Source: Pseudonocardia terrae (GTDB lineage Bacteria > Actinomycetota > Actinomycetes > Mycobacteriales > Pseudonocardiaceae). From it: a stretch of 64,000 nt of DNA. Both the position numbers and the translations under genes were made by a program. The stretch is from contig NZ_JAJTTE010000022.1 of the NCBI RefSeq assembly GCF_021343995.1, forward strand, positions 1 through 64,000, written 5' to 3'. Shown piece after piece: positions 8,489-18,861 of this stretch (the stretch's first letter is position 1; every line of letters begins with the position of its first letter). The notes beneath the pieces were generated by a model that searched no databases, had not been told where the DNA came from, and worked only from the letters and a program-made list of their open reading frames with translations.

Positions 8489-8548
8489 CCCAGCGAGTCT
8501 ACGTGGCCGCCGGTGGTGAACGCAGACCCCTGCTCCGGCCCCGGTTCC

Positions 8549-8775
8549 CGCGAGTCGCGCCCGGGACCCTCGAGTCGGGCCCTGACCCCCGCGAGTCGGG
8601 CCCTGACCCCCGCGAGTCGGGCCCTGGCCCCCCGCGAGTCGCGAGCTTCGGCAACGCGAGTCGCGAGTTCCGGTATCGCGAGTCGGAACCTTCGGTAACG
8701 CGAGTCGGGAGCTTCGGTAACGCGAGTCGGGAGCTTCGGTAACGCGAGTCGCGAGTTCCATCCCCGTGACTCGGC
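8549..8775. repeat. Array A: about 11 units of a 22-bp-period repeat
   Basis: The 311-base gap between ffh and the ATPase gene holds no gene. It holds copies of CGCGAGTCGSG starting at 8549, 8569 (CTCGAGTCGGG), 8590, 8611, 8633, 8655, 8677, 8699, 8721, 8743 and a decayed one at 8765. The last eight are spaced exactly 22 bases. Spacers are of two kinds, CCCTGACCCCC-like on the left and AGCTTCGGTAA-like on the right. With C at position 10 the core is a perfect odd palindrome, CGCGA-G-TCGCG. Confidence 0.92.
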
Positions 8776-8799
8776 AGTCCCGAGCGGCGAATGTGCGAT

Positions 8800-9426
8800 T
8801 CAGGGAGTCACGGCGAGCCCGCGGGCCGCGGTGGGCCGGTCGAGCGAGATCGTCCGCGCCCACGGCTCCCCCAAGGTGCCCGCACGGATCCCGGCGGCGA
8901 CGCCGTCGGCCCGGCGGACGTGCCGGGCGAAGGACCGGCTCTGGATGACGCGACCGCGGTCGGTCTGCCCGCGCAGCGCCTCCTCGGGCGCCGCGTCGAT
9001 CCAGACGAGGTACGCCGCACGGCCGGTGAGCCGGGCCAGCCCGCGGACCAGACGCCGGAGCCGGGGCGAGGTCGCCGGCAGATGGACGACGACGACGCGC
9101 GCAGGCCCCGTCGCCACGAGCACCGCGGCGGCGCGGTGCAGGAGGTGCACCAGGGCGCGGATCCGGGGATACGGCACGCCGGGCAGGACGCGGGTCAGCA
9201 GGTCACGGTGGGTCTCGGAGTCGAGCACCCGCACCCCCGGCCGCCGCGGCAGGCGCCGCAGGAGCGTGCTCTTGCCGGCTCCCGGCACGCCCGCGACCAG
9301 CACCAACGCGCGGCCCGGCACCACCAGTCGCGTCGGCGCGGGGGCACCTCCCGCGGCGAGCCCGGGGCCCGACGGGAGCGGCAGCGGGCGGGGCGGGGTG
9401 TCGCCAGGCACGGTCGCGAGGGTCAT
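8800..9426 (-). CDS. P-loop AAA/zeta-type ATPase or kinase
   Basis: The 208-residue protein has one clear Walker A, V-A-G-V-P-G-A-G-K-S-T (about residues 41-51), and a likely Walker B segment in V-V-V-V-H-L-P. A following R-G-R-V-I-Q-S-R-S-F-A-R-H region resembles the lid of small P-loop kinases and zeta-toxin-like proteins. Homologues are usually annotated only as AAA family ATPases, so the substrate is unknown. I chose the ATG at 9426 because the upstream extension is repeat-derived. The gene is bracketed by repeat arrays A and B, and no partner antitoxin-like gene is adjacent. Confidence 0.7.
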   Translation of the reverse strand: MTLATVPGDTPPRPLPLPSGPGLAAGGAPAPTRLVVPGRALVLVAGVPGAGKSTLLRRLPRRPGVRVLDSETHRDLLTRVLPGVPYPRIRALVHLLHRAAAVLVATGPARVVVVHLPATSPRLRRLVRGLARLTGRAAYLVWIDAAPEEALRGQTDRGRVIQSRSFARHVRRADGVAAGIRAGTLGEPWARTISLDRPTAARGLAVTP

Positions 9427-9545
9427 GGGCACCCAACGTCCGGTTCCGCCGGTTCGTTCCGCCCGCCCGGTTCTCCACAGCCACACCACAGGTTCCCGGC
9501 CCACGGCCCGCCGGGGATCGCACACGTTCGGCCGCCCGGAACCGC

Positions 9546-9652
9546 CGACTCGCAGGGACAGAACTCGCGACTCCCGCTGCACACGCTCCCGACTCGCAGA
9601 AGCCCACAGCGCGACTCGCGGAAACCCACAGCGCGACTCGCGGACTCGCGGG
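9546..9652. repeat. Array B: 22-bp-period repeat, inverted orientation
   Basis: Copies of CGACTCGC(G), the complement of the array A core, start at 9546, about 9568, 9590, 9612, 9634 and 9642. The last full units are separated by 22 bases with the spacer GAAACCCACAG or close variants. The array ends about 10 bases before the glnB stop codon at 9662. Confidence 0.88.
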
Positions 9653-9661
9653 AGGGGGTGG

Positions 9662-11342
<1,681 letters not shown>

Positions 11343-11364
11343 GAGGGCATGAAGGGACCGCGGC

Positions 11365-13794
11365 TCAGCGTTTCGGGGAGGTTGCGCGCGCCTTTCCCGC
11401 CGCGGCGAGCACCGCCTGCTCGATGCGCCGCCGGTCGGTCCGGGGCACCTGCCCGTCGGGGCCGTGGCCGGACACCCCGAACGAGTCGACGACCGACGCG
11501 CCGAGCGTCGCCACCCGGGCCCACCGGATGTCGAGCCCGGACTCCTCCAGCGCGCCGGCGACGCGGTGCAGCAGCCCGATCCGGTCCTGCCCCCGCAGCT
11601 CGACGACGACGGCGCCGGTCGCCTCGTCGTCGAACCACAGCACGCGGGGCGGGACGGTCCGCTCGACGGCCTCGGTGGTCGGGGCGTAGTCGCGCTCCTT
11701 GCGGGCCAGCGCCTCGGCGAGCCCGAGGCTGCCGTCGAGGACCCGGCCGAGGTCGTGCCGCACGACGGCCGGGTCGGGCAGGCCGCCGAAGCGCGGCGAC
11801 ACCGCGAAGCTCGACACGGCGACCGGGCCCTCGGTCGTGACCGAGGCCGCGTGCACCACCAGCGAGTGCAGCGCCAGCACACCGGCGGCGGCGGACAACA
11901 CCCCCGGGCGGTCCGGGGCCCCGATCACGACGGTGGCCAGGTCGTGCTCGGAGATCAGCCGCAGCTGCGGCTTCCCCTCCTTCTCGACGCCGGCGACCAC
12001 CTCGGCCGCGGCCTGCTCAGCGGTGTCGGCGATCCGGACCGGCTCCGGCGGCGGCTCGCCGATCATCAGCGCGCGGACCCGCCCGCTGAGGTCCCGGACG
12101 AGCGCGCGTTTCCACGGGCTCCACACCCCGGGCCCGGTGGCCAGCGAGTCGGCCTCGGCCAGGGCGTCGAGCAGGTCGAGCAGCAGCGGGTTCCCGCCGA
12201 GCGTCTCGACGATCCGGGCGAGCGTGGCCGCGTCGTCGAGGTCGCGGCGGGTCGCGGTGTGCGGCAGGAGCAGGTGGTGGCGGACCATCGCGCCGAGCGT
12301 CTCGACGTCGTGTTCGCCGAAGCCGAGCCGTCGCCCGATCTGCAGCGCGAGCGACTCCCCCACCTCGGAGTGATCGCCGCCGCGGCCCTTGCCGATGTCG
12401 TGCAGCAGGGCCCCGACCAGCAACAGGTCCGGGCGCGAGACGCGAGTGGTCAGCGTGGCGGCCTGCGCGCAGGTCTCCACGAGGTGCCGGTCGACGGTCC
12501 ACATGTGCGCCCGGTCCCGCGGCGGCAGGTCGCGCACCGCGCCCCACTCGGGGAACAGCCGGCCCCACAGCCCGGTCCGGTCCAGCGCCTCGATCACGTC
12601 GATCATGCCCTCGCCCGTGCCGAGCAGGGACAGCAGCTCGCCGAGGGCGGCCCGGGGCCAGGGTTCGCGCAGCTCGGGGGCCGTCTCGGCCAGCCGGTGC
12701 AGGGTGCCGGCGGCGATCGGCAGCCCGGTGCGCGCGGCCGTGGCGGCGACACGCAGCACGAGGGCGGGATCGCGGTGGGCGGCGGCGTCGCGGGCGAGGG
12801 TGACCTCTCCCGCGTGCTCGACGACCCCGGAGTCGAGCGGGCGCCGCACGGGCGCGCGGCGCAGCGCGGCGAGCCCGCGACGCGGCAGCGCGGCCCTGGC
12901 GGCCCGCAGCCCGACCTCGGCGGAGAAGGCGACGGCCCGCGCCGCCCCGGAGACCGCCCGGGCCAGGTCGAAGCGGTCGCCGAGCTCGAGGGTCGCGGCG
13001 ATCTCGTCGGCGTCCTGGGCGCGCAGCACGTCGCGCGTGCGGCCGGCGATCCGGTGCAGCTCGGTGCGCACGTCGAGCAGCAGCATCCGGGCCTCGGTGA
13101 CCTCGCCGGAGGGCCGGTCGACCAGCTGGGCGGCGGCCAGATGGTCGAGGAGCTGGACGTCGCGCAGCCCGCCGTGCCCGGACTTGAGGTCGGGCTCGAT
13201 GCGGTGCGCGACGTCGCCGACCTTGGCCCAGCGCTCCCGGGCGGAGTCGGCGATCTCGTCGAAGCGGTTGCGCATGCCGGCCCGCCACGCCTGCCGGACC
13301 GCCTGCTTGACCTTCTCCGACAGCGCCGCGTCGCCGGCGATGTGCCGCAGCTCGAGCAGCCCGTAGGCGGCCCGCAGGTCGGTCGCCGCCACTTGGACCG
13401 CCTGGCCCGGCGTGCGGACGGAGTGGTCGAGCCCGATGCCGGCGTCCCACAGCGGGTACCAGAGCTGCTCGGCGAGCCGGTCGACGTCCTTGCGCCCGTC
13501 GTGCAGCAGCACGAGGTCGAGGTCGGAGTACGGGGCGAGCTCGCGCCGCCCGAGCGCCCCGACCGCGACCAGCGCCGCGCGGTCCGTGATGCCGATCGCC
13601 GCAGACCGCGACGACAGCCAGAAGTCGTGCAGGTCGACCAGCGCCGTCCGCAATGCGTCGGGGGCCAGCCGCCGCCGCCCGTTCTGGCGGTCCAGCAGCA
13701 CGGCCTTCGCGCGGACGAGGTCCTCCGCCGAGCCGGCGGCCGGTCCCGCCCCTGATCCCGGACTCGATCCCCGACCTGATCCCACTGCCGTCAC
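11365..13794 (-). CDS. glnD: PII nucleotidyltransferase / removing enzyme GlnD
   Basis: GlnD modifies and demodifies PII at Tyr51 in response to nitrogen status; in actinobacteria it works as an adenylyl- rather than uridylyl-transferase. The 809 residues show the nucleotidyltransferase motif G-A-L-G-R-R-E-L-A-P-Y-S-D-L-D-L near residue 80. An HD hydrolase motif H-D-I-G-K-G follows near the middle, and two C-terminal ACT domains (beginning P-G-V-L-S-A-A-A-G-V and R-I-G-L-L-H-R-V-A-G-A) bind glutamine. I used the GTG at 13794; the frame is open further upstream, but that part looks non-coding. It sits between two amt-glnB pairs on the same strand. Confidence 0.93.
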   Translation of the reverse strand: MTAVGSGRGSSPGSGAGPAAGSAEDLVRAKAVLLDRQNGRRRLAPDALRTALVDLHDFWLSSRSAAIGITDRAALVAVGALGRRELAPYSDLDLVLLHDGRKDVDRLAEQLWYPLWDAGIGLDHSVRTPGQAVQVAATDLRAAYGLLELRHIAGDAALSEKVKQAVRQAWRAGMRNRFDEIADSARERWAKVGDVAHRIEPDLKSGHGGLRDVQLLDHLAAAQLVDRPSGEVTEARMLLLDVRTELHRIAGRTRDVLRAQDADEIAATLELGDRFDLARAVSGAARAVAFSAEVGLRAARAALPRRGLAALRRAPVRRPLDSGVVEHAGEVTLARDAAAHRDPALVLRVAATAARTGLPIAAGTLHRLAETAPELREPWPRAALGELLSLLGTGEGMIDVIEALDRTGLWGRLFPEWGAVRDLPPRDRAHMWTVDRHLVETCAQAATLTTRVSRPDLLLVGALLHDIGKGRGGDHSEVGESLALQIGRRLGFGEHDVETLGAMVRHHLLLPHTATRRDLDDAATLARIVETLGGNPLLLDLLDALAEADSLATGPGVWSPWKRALVRDLSGRVRALMIGEPPPEPVRIADTAEQAAAEVVAGVEKEGKPQLRLISEHDLATVVIGAPDRPGVLSAAAGVLALHSLVVHAASVTTEGPVAVSSFAVSPRFGGLPDPAVVRHDLGRVLDGSLGLAEALARKERDYAPTTEAVERTVPPRVLWFDDEATGAVVVELRGQDRIGLLHRVAGALEESGLDIRWARVATLGASVVDSFGVSGHGPDGQVPRTDRRRIEQAVLAAAGKARATSPKR

Positions 13795-13883
13795 CGACTC
13801 GCCCTCGTTCTCGCCGGCGTGCGGCCGGCTCCGTTCCACCCTGCCTGGGGCGTCCCCGACCCCCGGTGCCACCGCCACGAGCC

Positions 13884-14087
13884 TCACCGCGCGTCCGGGC
13901 CCCGCTCCCCGGTCCGCACCGTCGGCACGAACTCCCTCCGGCGGTCGGCGCCGCGGTGGGCCCCGGTCCGTCCCCGCTGCGGGCCGGTCGCCTCGACGAC
14001 GGTCGTCCCGGCCACGGCCAGCCGGTCGGGGCGGGCCCGCACGTCGTCGGGCGTGAAGGGGGTGGCGTTCGCGCGCACGCGCATCAT
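13884..14087 (-). CDS. Hypothetical small protein with a PII-like C-terminal tail
   Basis: The 460 bases between glnB copy 2 and glnD hold one plausible small frame of 67 residues, with GGAG about 10 bases before its ATG. I do not recognise it as a family. Its last residues, V-R-T-G-E-R-G-P-D-A-R, closely resemble the PII C-terminus next door ([11 protein letters not shown]), so it may be a decayed partial glnB duplicate rather than a gene. The Arg-rich composition makes coding status doubtful. Confidence 0.25.
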   Translation of the reverse strand: MMRVRANATPFTPDDVRARPDRLAVAGTTVVEATGPQRGRTGAHRGADRRREFVPTVRTGERGPDAR

Positions 14088-14191
14088 CCCGGTTCTCCGA
14101 TCGGTGGTGGGTCGGTCGGACCGACGGCACCCGCCCGGGCCCACGAAGGGGACGGGACGGGAGGAACCAGACCTCGTCGCGAGACGCCGGA

Positions 14192-14221
14192 GGCCCGCCG
14201 TGCCCCCTGGCACGACGGGCC
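14192..14221 (-). terminator. Terminator after amt-glnB copy 2
   Basis: A 13-base inverted repeat with one mismatch and a 4-base loop (GGCCCGCCGTGCC, CCCT, GGCACGACGGGCC) lies 34 bases past the glnB stop. It separates the amt-glnB operon from glnD. No T-tract follows. Confidence 0.65.
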
Positions 14222-14254
14222 CCGCCCGATCGGGCGAGTGCCGTCGGCGCTCCG

Positions 14255-14596
<342 letters not shown>

Positions 14597-15985
14597 TCAG
14601 CTCTCCTTGCCTGCGGCGACGTGCGCGACCGCCTGCGGGGTGGCGGCGTCCGGACGCGGGGTGCCCGCGACGACCCCGGCCAGTCGGTGGCTGGAGAAGT
14701 CGTAGGCGGTCTCGGCGTGCTCGGTCTCGTCGATGCCGGTCGCCTCGTCCTCGGGGCTGATCCGGATCCTGCCGCGGAAGACCGCCTTGACGACCAGCGC
14801 GATGACGAAGGTCAGGACGCCCGAGTAGACGAGCACCGCGAGGGCGCCGACGATCTGGCGCCACAGCTGGTCGAACCCGCCGCCGTAGAACAGGCCCGCG
14901 ACGCCCGCCGGGGAACCCGGGTCGGCGAAGAAGCCGATCAGGATGGTGCCGGCCAGACCACCGACGAGGTGGACGCCGACGACGTCGAGCGAGTCGTCGT
15001 AGCCGAAGCGGAACTTCAGGCCGACGGCCAGGGCGCACAGGGCCGAGGTGATGGCGCCCAGCGCGATCGCGCCCATCGGCGAGACCGACGAGCAGGCCGG
15101 GGTGATCGCGACCAGGCCGGCGACGACACCGGAGGCGGCGCCGAGGCTGGTGGCCTTGCCGTCGCGGATCCGCTCGACGAGCAGCCAGGCGAGCATCGCG
15201 GCACAGGTGGCGACGATCGTGTTGACCATGGCGAACGCGGCGGTGCCGTTGGCGCCGAGGGCCGAACCGGCGTTGAAGCCGAACCAGCCGAACCACAGGA
15301 TGCCGGCGCCGAGCATGACCAGCGTCAGGTTGTGCGGGCGCATGGGCTCGCGCGGCCAGCCGCGGCGCTTGCCGACGACGATCGCGAGCGCCAGGGCCGC
15401 GATACCGGCGTTGATGTGGACCGCGGTGCCACCGGCGAAGTCGATCGCCTTGAGGGAGTTGGCGATCCAGCCACCGAGGACCGAGCCGTTGCTGGAGTCG
15501 AACGCGAAGACCCAGTGTGCGACCGGGAAGTAGACGATGGTGGCCCAGATGCCGGCGAAGAGCAGCCACGCGCCGAACTTCATGCGGTCGGCCACCGCGC
15601 CGGAGATCAGGGCGACGGTGATGATCGCGAACGTGGCCTGGAAGCCGACGAACGCCAGCGCCGGGATCGACCCGGAGAGGACGTACGAGGAGTCGGCGAC
15701 GCTCGAGGAGTACGACCCCACGAACAGGCCCTTGAGGCCCCAGGCCTCGGTCGGGTTGCCGAGCAGCCCGCCGCCGACGTCGTTGCCGAACGCCGTCGAG
15801 TAGCCGTAGAGCACCCACAGGACGCCGATGAGGCCCATCGAGGACAGGCTCATCATCATCATGTTGAGGACGCTCTTGCTACGGACCATGCCGCCGTAGA
15901 AGAACGCGAGCCCAGGCGTCATGAACAGCACCAGCGCGGTGCTGGCGAGCATCCACGCGGTATCGCCGCTGTTGAACGCGTCCAC
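14597..15985 (-). CDS. amt: Ammonium transporter (copy 2)
   Basis: A 462-residue Amt channel. It has the [15 protein letters not shown] entry motif, [26 protein letters not shown] and V-G-V-H-L-V-G-G-L-A-G. Compared with copy 1 it has an extra periplasmic stretch (about residues 48-80) and a longer cytoplasmic tail, the part that contacts PII. The GTG start at 15985 is chosen because GGGAGGGA precedes it at good spacing; a longer frame to 16069 exists. It is co-transcribed with glnB copy 2, with GTTTC/GTTAC half-sites upstream. Confidence 0.95.
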   Translation of the reverse strand: MDAFNSGDTAWMLASTALVLFMTPGLAFFYGGMVRSKSVLNMMMMSLSSMGLIGVLWVLYGYSTAFGNDVGGGLLGNPTEAWGLKGLFVGSYSSSVADSSYVLSGSIPALAFVGFQATFAIITVALISGAVADRMKFGAWLLFAGIWATIVYFPVAHWVFAFDSSNGSVLGGWIANSLKAIDFAGGTAVHINAGIAALALAIVVGKRRGWPREPMRPHNLTLVMLGAGILWFGWFGFNAGSALGANGTAAFAMVNTIVATCAAMLAWLLVERIRDGKATSLGAASGVVAGLVAITPACSSVSPMGAIALGAITSALCALAVGLKFRFGYDDSLDVVGVHLVGGLAGTILIGFFADPGSPAGVAGLFYGGGFDQLWRQIVGALAVLVYSGVLTFVIALVVKAVFRGRIRISPEDEATGIDETEHAETAYDFSSHRLAGVVAGTPRPDAATPQAVAHVAAGKES

Positions 15986-16050
15986 GGATCTCCCTCCCGT
16001 TCGTGTCCGCACCCTCGGTGCGGCAGATGCCGGAATAATCGGAGCGGGAT

Positions 16051-16120
16051 GTTTCCGGGGAGATCGCACTGTGTTTCCGGGGGATGAACCCCGGGCCGGT
16101 GCGGGTTACATCCAGGTTTC
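16051..16120 (-). promoter_or_regulatory. Candidate nitrogen-control half-sites upstream of amt copy 2
   Basis: On the plus strand GTTTC occurs at 16051, 16073 and 16116 and GTTAC at 16105. Intervals are 22, 32 and 11 bases, close to multiples of the 11-base GlnR half-site period. The complement reads GAAAC and GTAAC toward amt. About 130 bases further on, up to ftsY, I see nothing. Confidence 0.35.
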
Positions 16121-16251
16121 TGATCCTGGCCGTGGCGGTTCGTACGCGCAGCGTGACGACGACGGGGCCCTCGCGTGCCCTTCGCGCCGGGGACGTCACC
16201 GATCGTGATCATCCCCGGCGCGGGTCGCCCGGGTCGCCGGGAGCCGGGGGA

Positions 16252-18783
16252 TCAGCCCAGGAGGGCGTCGACGAAGGCCTTCGGCTCGAACGGGGCCAGG
16301 TCGTCCGGGCCCTCGCCGAGGCCCACGAGCTTCACCGGCACGCCGAGCTCGCGCTGCACGCGGAAGACGATGCCGCCCTTCGCCGTGCCGTCGAGCTTGG
16401 TCAGCGCGATGCCGGTGACCTTGACGACCTCGCCGAACACGCGGGCCTGGATCAGGCCGTTCTGGCCGGTCGTGGCGTCGAGGACGAGGATCACCTCGTC
16501 CACCTCGGCCTGCCGCTCGACGACGCGCTTGACCTTGCCCAGCTCGTCCATCAGGCCGGTCTTGGTGTGCAGCCGGCCCGCGGTGTCGAGGATGACGGCG
16601 TCGGCGCCGTCCGCGGTGCCGCGCTTGACCGCGTCGAACGCGACCGCGGCCGGGTCGGCCCCCTCGGGACCGCGGACGACGGCGGCACCGGCCCGCTCGC
16701 CCCACGTCGTCAGCTGCTCGGCGGCGGCGGCGCGGAAGGTGTCCGCCGCGCCCAGGACGACGTGCCGGCCGCCCGCGACCAGAACGCGGGCCAGCTTGCC
16801 GGTGGTGGTCGTCTTGCCCGTGCCGTTGACGCCGACGACGAGCAGGACGCCCGGGCGCCCGTCGTGCGGCAGCGCGCGGATCGAGCGGTTCGCGTCGGTC
16901 TCGAGGGCCTCGGTGAGGACGTCGCGGAGCAGCTGGCGGGCCTGGTCCGGGGTGCGGACGGCGCGGCGGGCGAGCTCGTCGCGCAGGGTCTCGACGAGCT
17001 CGACGGTCATCTCCGGGCCCAGGTCGGCCTGCAGGAGGGTGGCCTCGACGTCCTCCCACGACTCCTCGTCGAGCTCGCCGCCGCCGAGCAGGCCGAGCAG
17101 GCTCTGGCCGAACGCGGAGCGGGAGCGGGAGAGGTTGCCGCGCAGCCGCTCGAGGCGGCCCTCCGCGGGGGCGATCTCCTCGGTGGGGGTGGGCGGCGCG
17201 GTCGACGGTGCGGTCGACGGCGTGGTGGACGGGGCCGTGGGTGCCGGCGCGGTCGCGGCGGGCGGAGCCGGCGGGGCGTCGGCGGTGGGCGCAGTGGTCG
17301 GCGCCGTGGTGGGCGCGGTGCGCTTCGCGGGCGGGGCCTCAGTGGTGCGCTGCGCGGGCGGGGCTTCCGTGGTGCGCTCCGCGGGCGGGGCCTCGGTGGT
17401 GCGCTCCGCGGGTGGGGCCTCGGTGGGGCGCTCCGCGGGTGGGGCCGTCGGAGCAGCGGCCGAAGCGGCGGCTGCGGCGGCGGCCGCGGCTGCGGCGCCG
17501 GTGGCGGCCGGAGAAGTCGGGCTCTCGGTCGCGGGGGCCTCGGGGGTCGGAGCCTCGGGGGCGCGGACCTCGAGCGGCGCCTCGGTCGTCGGGGCCTCCG
17601 TCGCCGGAGCCCCAGGGGTCGGGGCCTCGGGTGCCGGGGCGGTGGGCGCCGCGGCGGTCGGGATGCCCTTCGGCGGGGTGGCGGTGTCCGGGGCCGTGAC
17701 GGCGGGGATGCCGTCCGGCGGGGTGCGCGCCTCGGTCGCGGTGCCTCCCGTGGGGAGGCCGCGGGGCGGCGTGCGGACGTCGTCGGCGGTGCCGGTGAGC
17801 TCGTCGCCGGGCGGCCGCTCCGTGGGCGGTGTGGGCGCGGACGGCGCAGCGGGCTCCGCGGTCGCGGCAGCGGGCTCCGCGGTCGCGGCGCGGTCGGCCG
17901 GCGCCTCCTCCTCGGCCGGGGCGGCCGGCGGCGCGACGGGCGGGGCGGTGTCCGTCGGCGCGGTCCCGGTCGGCACGGTCGACGCAGGTGGGGTGGTCGG
18001 CGCGGCCTCGGTCGGGATGGTCGGCGCTGGCGGGGTGGTCGGCGCGGCCTCGGTCGGCGTGGTCGGCGCAGGCGGTGCGGGCGGCGCGGCGGTCCCCGCA
18101 GCCGTGTCCGGGGCCGCGGTCTCGGGTGCCTCCTGCTGCGCCTCGTCGGGTGCGGTCGGTGCAGTCGGCGCAGTCGGCGCGGTCGGCGCAGCCGGGGCGG
18201 TCGGCGCAGCCGGGGCGGTCGGCGCAGCCGGGGCAGACGGGGCGGTCGGCGCCGCCGGGGCAGACGGGGCGGTCGGCGCCGCCGGGACGGACGGGGCGGT
18301 CGGCGCCGCCGGGGCGGACGGAGCGGTCGGCGCCGCGGTCGCAGCGCCCCCGTCCGCGGACGGGCGCTCCGGCGCCTCCTCGGGCGCCTTCTCCTTCTCC
18401 TTCGCAGGCGCCGAGGCGGCGGCTGCGGCGGCAGCCCCTCCGGCCAGCGCGGCTCCCCCAGCTGCCGCCGCGGCACCGCCTCGGCGCCGCGGCTCGGGCT
18501 CCCGCTCCCGCGCGGGGGGCAGCAGGTCGGGTCCGGGCTCCGCGCGCGGGGGCAGCGTCGGCGTGCCGGTCCCGGCCCCGCTGCCGGCGGAGAAGTCGAA
18601 GCCCCCGCTGGCCTTGTAGGTGTTGCCCTGCCTGGGCTTCTCCTCGCCGGGCGGGGTCTCTAGCTCCTCGGGCTCGCGCAGGCTGATCCTGCGTCTGCGG
18701 CTGATCGTGAGGCCGGCGACCAGGGCGATCAGCACGACCACCGCGATCACGACCACGATGATCCAGAGGGTCTGCGTCGTCAC
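16252..18783 (-). CDS. ftsY: Signal recognition particle receptor FtsY
   Basis: FtsY receives the SRP-ribosome complex at the membrane. The C-terminal NG domain (about the last 305 residues) has the P-loop G-V-N-G-T-G-K-T-T-T-T-G-K, D-T-F-R-A-A-A-A-E-Q, L-D-T-A-G-R-L-H and T-K-L-D-G-T-A-K-G-G. The N-terminus is a membrane helix (residues 6-28) followed by R-R-R-R. Between them lies an unusually long disordered linker of roughly 480 residues, almost only Ala, Pro, Thr and Glu, with tandem A-P-T-A-P-S-A-P-A-like repeats; total length is 843. Actinobacterial FtsY proteins usually have a much shorter acidic linker. It follows smc by 78 bases on the same strand. Confidence 0.95.
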   Translation of the reverse strand: MTTQTLWIIVVVIAVVVLIALVAGLTISRRRRISLREPEELETPPGEEKPRQGNTYKASGGFDFSAGSGAGTGTPTLPPRAEPGPDLLPPAREREPEPRRRGGAAAAAGGAALAGGAAAAAAASAPAKEKEKAPEEAPERPSADGGAATAAPTAPSAPAAPTAPSVPAAPTAPSAPAAPTAPSAPAAPTAPAAPTAPAAPTAPTAPTAPTAPDEAQQEAPETAAPDTAAGTAAPPAPPAPTTPTEAAPTTPPAPTIPTEAAPTTPPASTVPTGTAPTDTAPPVAPPAAPAEEEAPADRAATAEPAAATAEPAAPSAPTPPTERPPGDELTGTADDVRTPPRGLPTGGTATEARTPPDGIPAVTAPDTATPPKGIPTAAAPTAPAPEAPTPGAPATEAPTTEAPLEVRAPEAPTPEAPATESPTSPAATGAAAAAAAAAAASAAAPTAPPAERPTEAPPAERTTEAPPAERTTEAPPAQRTTEAPPAKRTAPTTAPTTAPTADAPPAPPAATAPAPTAPSTTPSTAPSTAPPTPTEEIAPAEGRLERLRGNLSRSRSAFGQSLLGLLGGGELDEESWEDVEATLLQADLGPEMTVELVETLRDELARRAVRTPDQARQLLRDVLTEALETDANRSIRALPHDGRPGVLLVVGVNGTGKTTTTGKLARVLVAGGRHVVLGAADTFRAAAAEQLTTWGERAGAAVVRGPEGADPAAVAFDAVKRGTADGADAVILDTAGRLHTKTGLMDELGKVKRVVERQAEVDEVILVLDATTGQNGLIQARVFGEVVKVTGIALTKLDGTAKGGIVFRVQRELGVPVKLVGLGEGPDDLAPFEPKAFVDALLG

Positions 18784-18861
18784 ACCCCCAGCCTGTCACG
18801 AGCCGCCCGACCCCACCGGCCGCGGTCGGCGAACCGCCCGGCGGCGCCGCTCAGGGGGCGC

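Noticed and set aside
8503..8742. Open frames over array A reading as R-E-S-G-P-D-P repeat peptides
   Set aside because: They arise from the 21/22-base repeat and break where the period changes phase; there is no start signal and no homology I recognise.
8549..8775. Array A as a CRISPR array
   Set aside because: The conserved core is only 11 bp, the spacers are 11 bp and themselves repetitive, and no cas gene is in the window.
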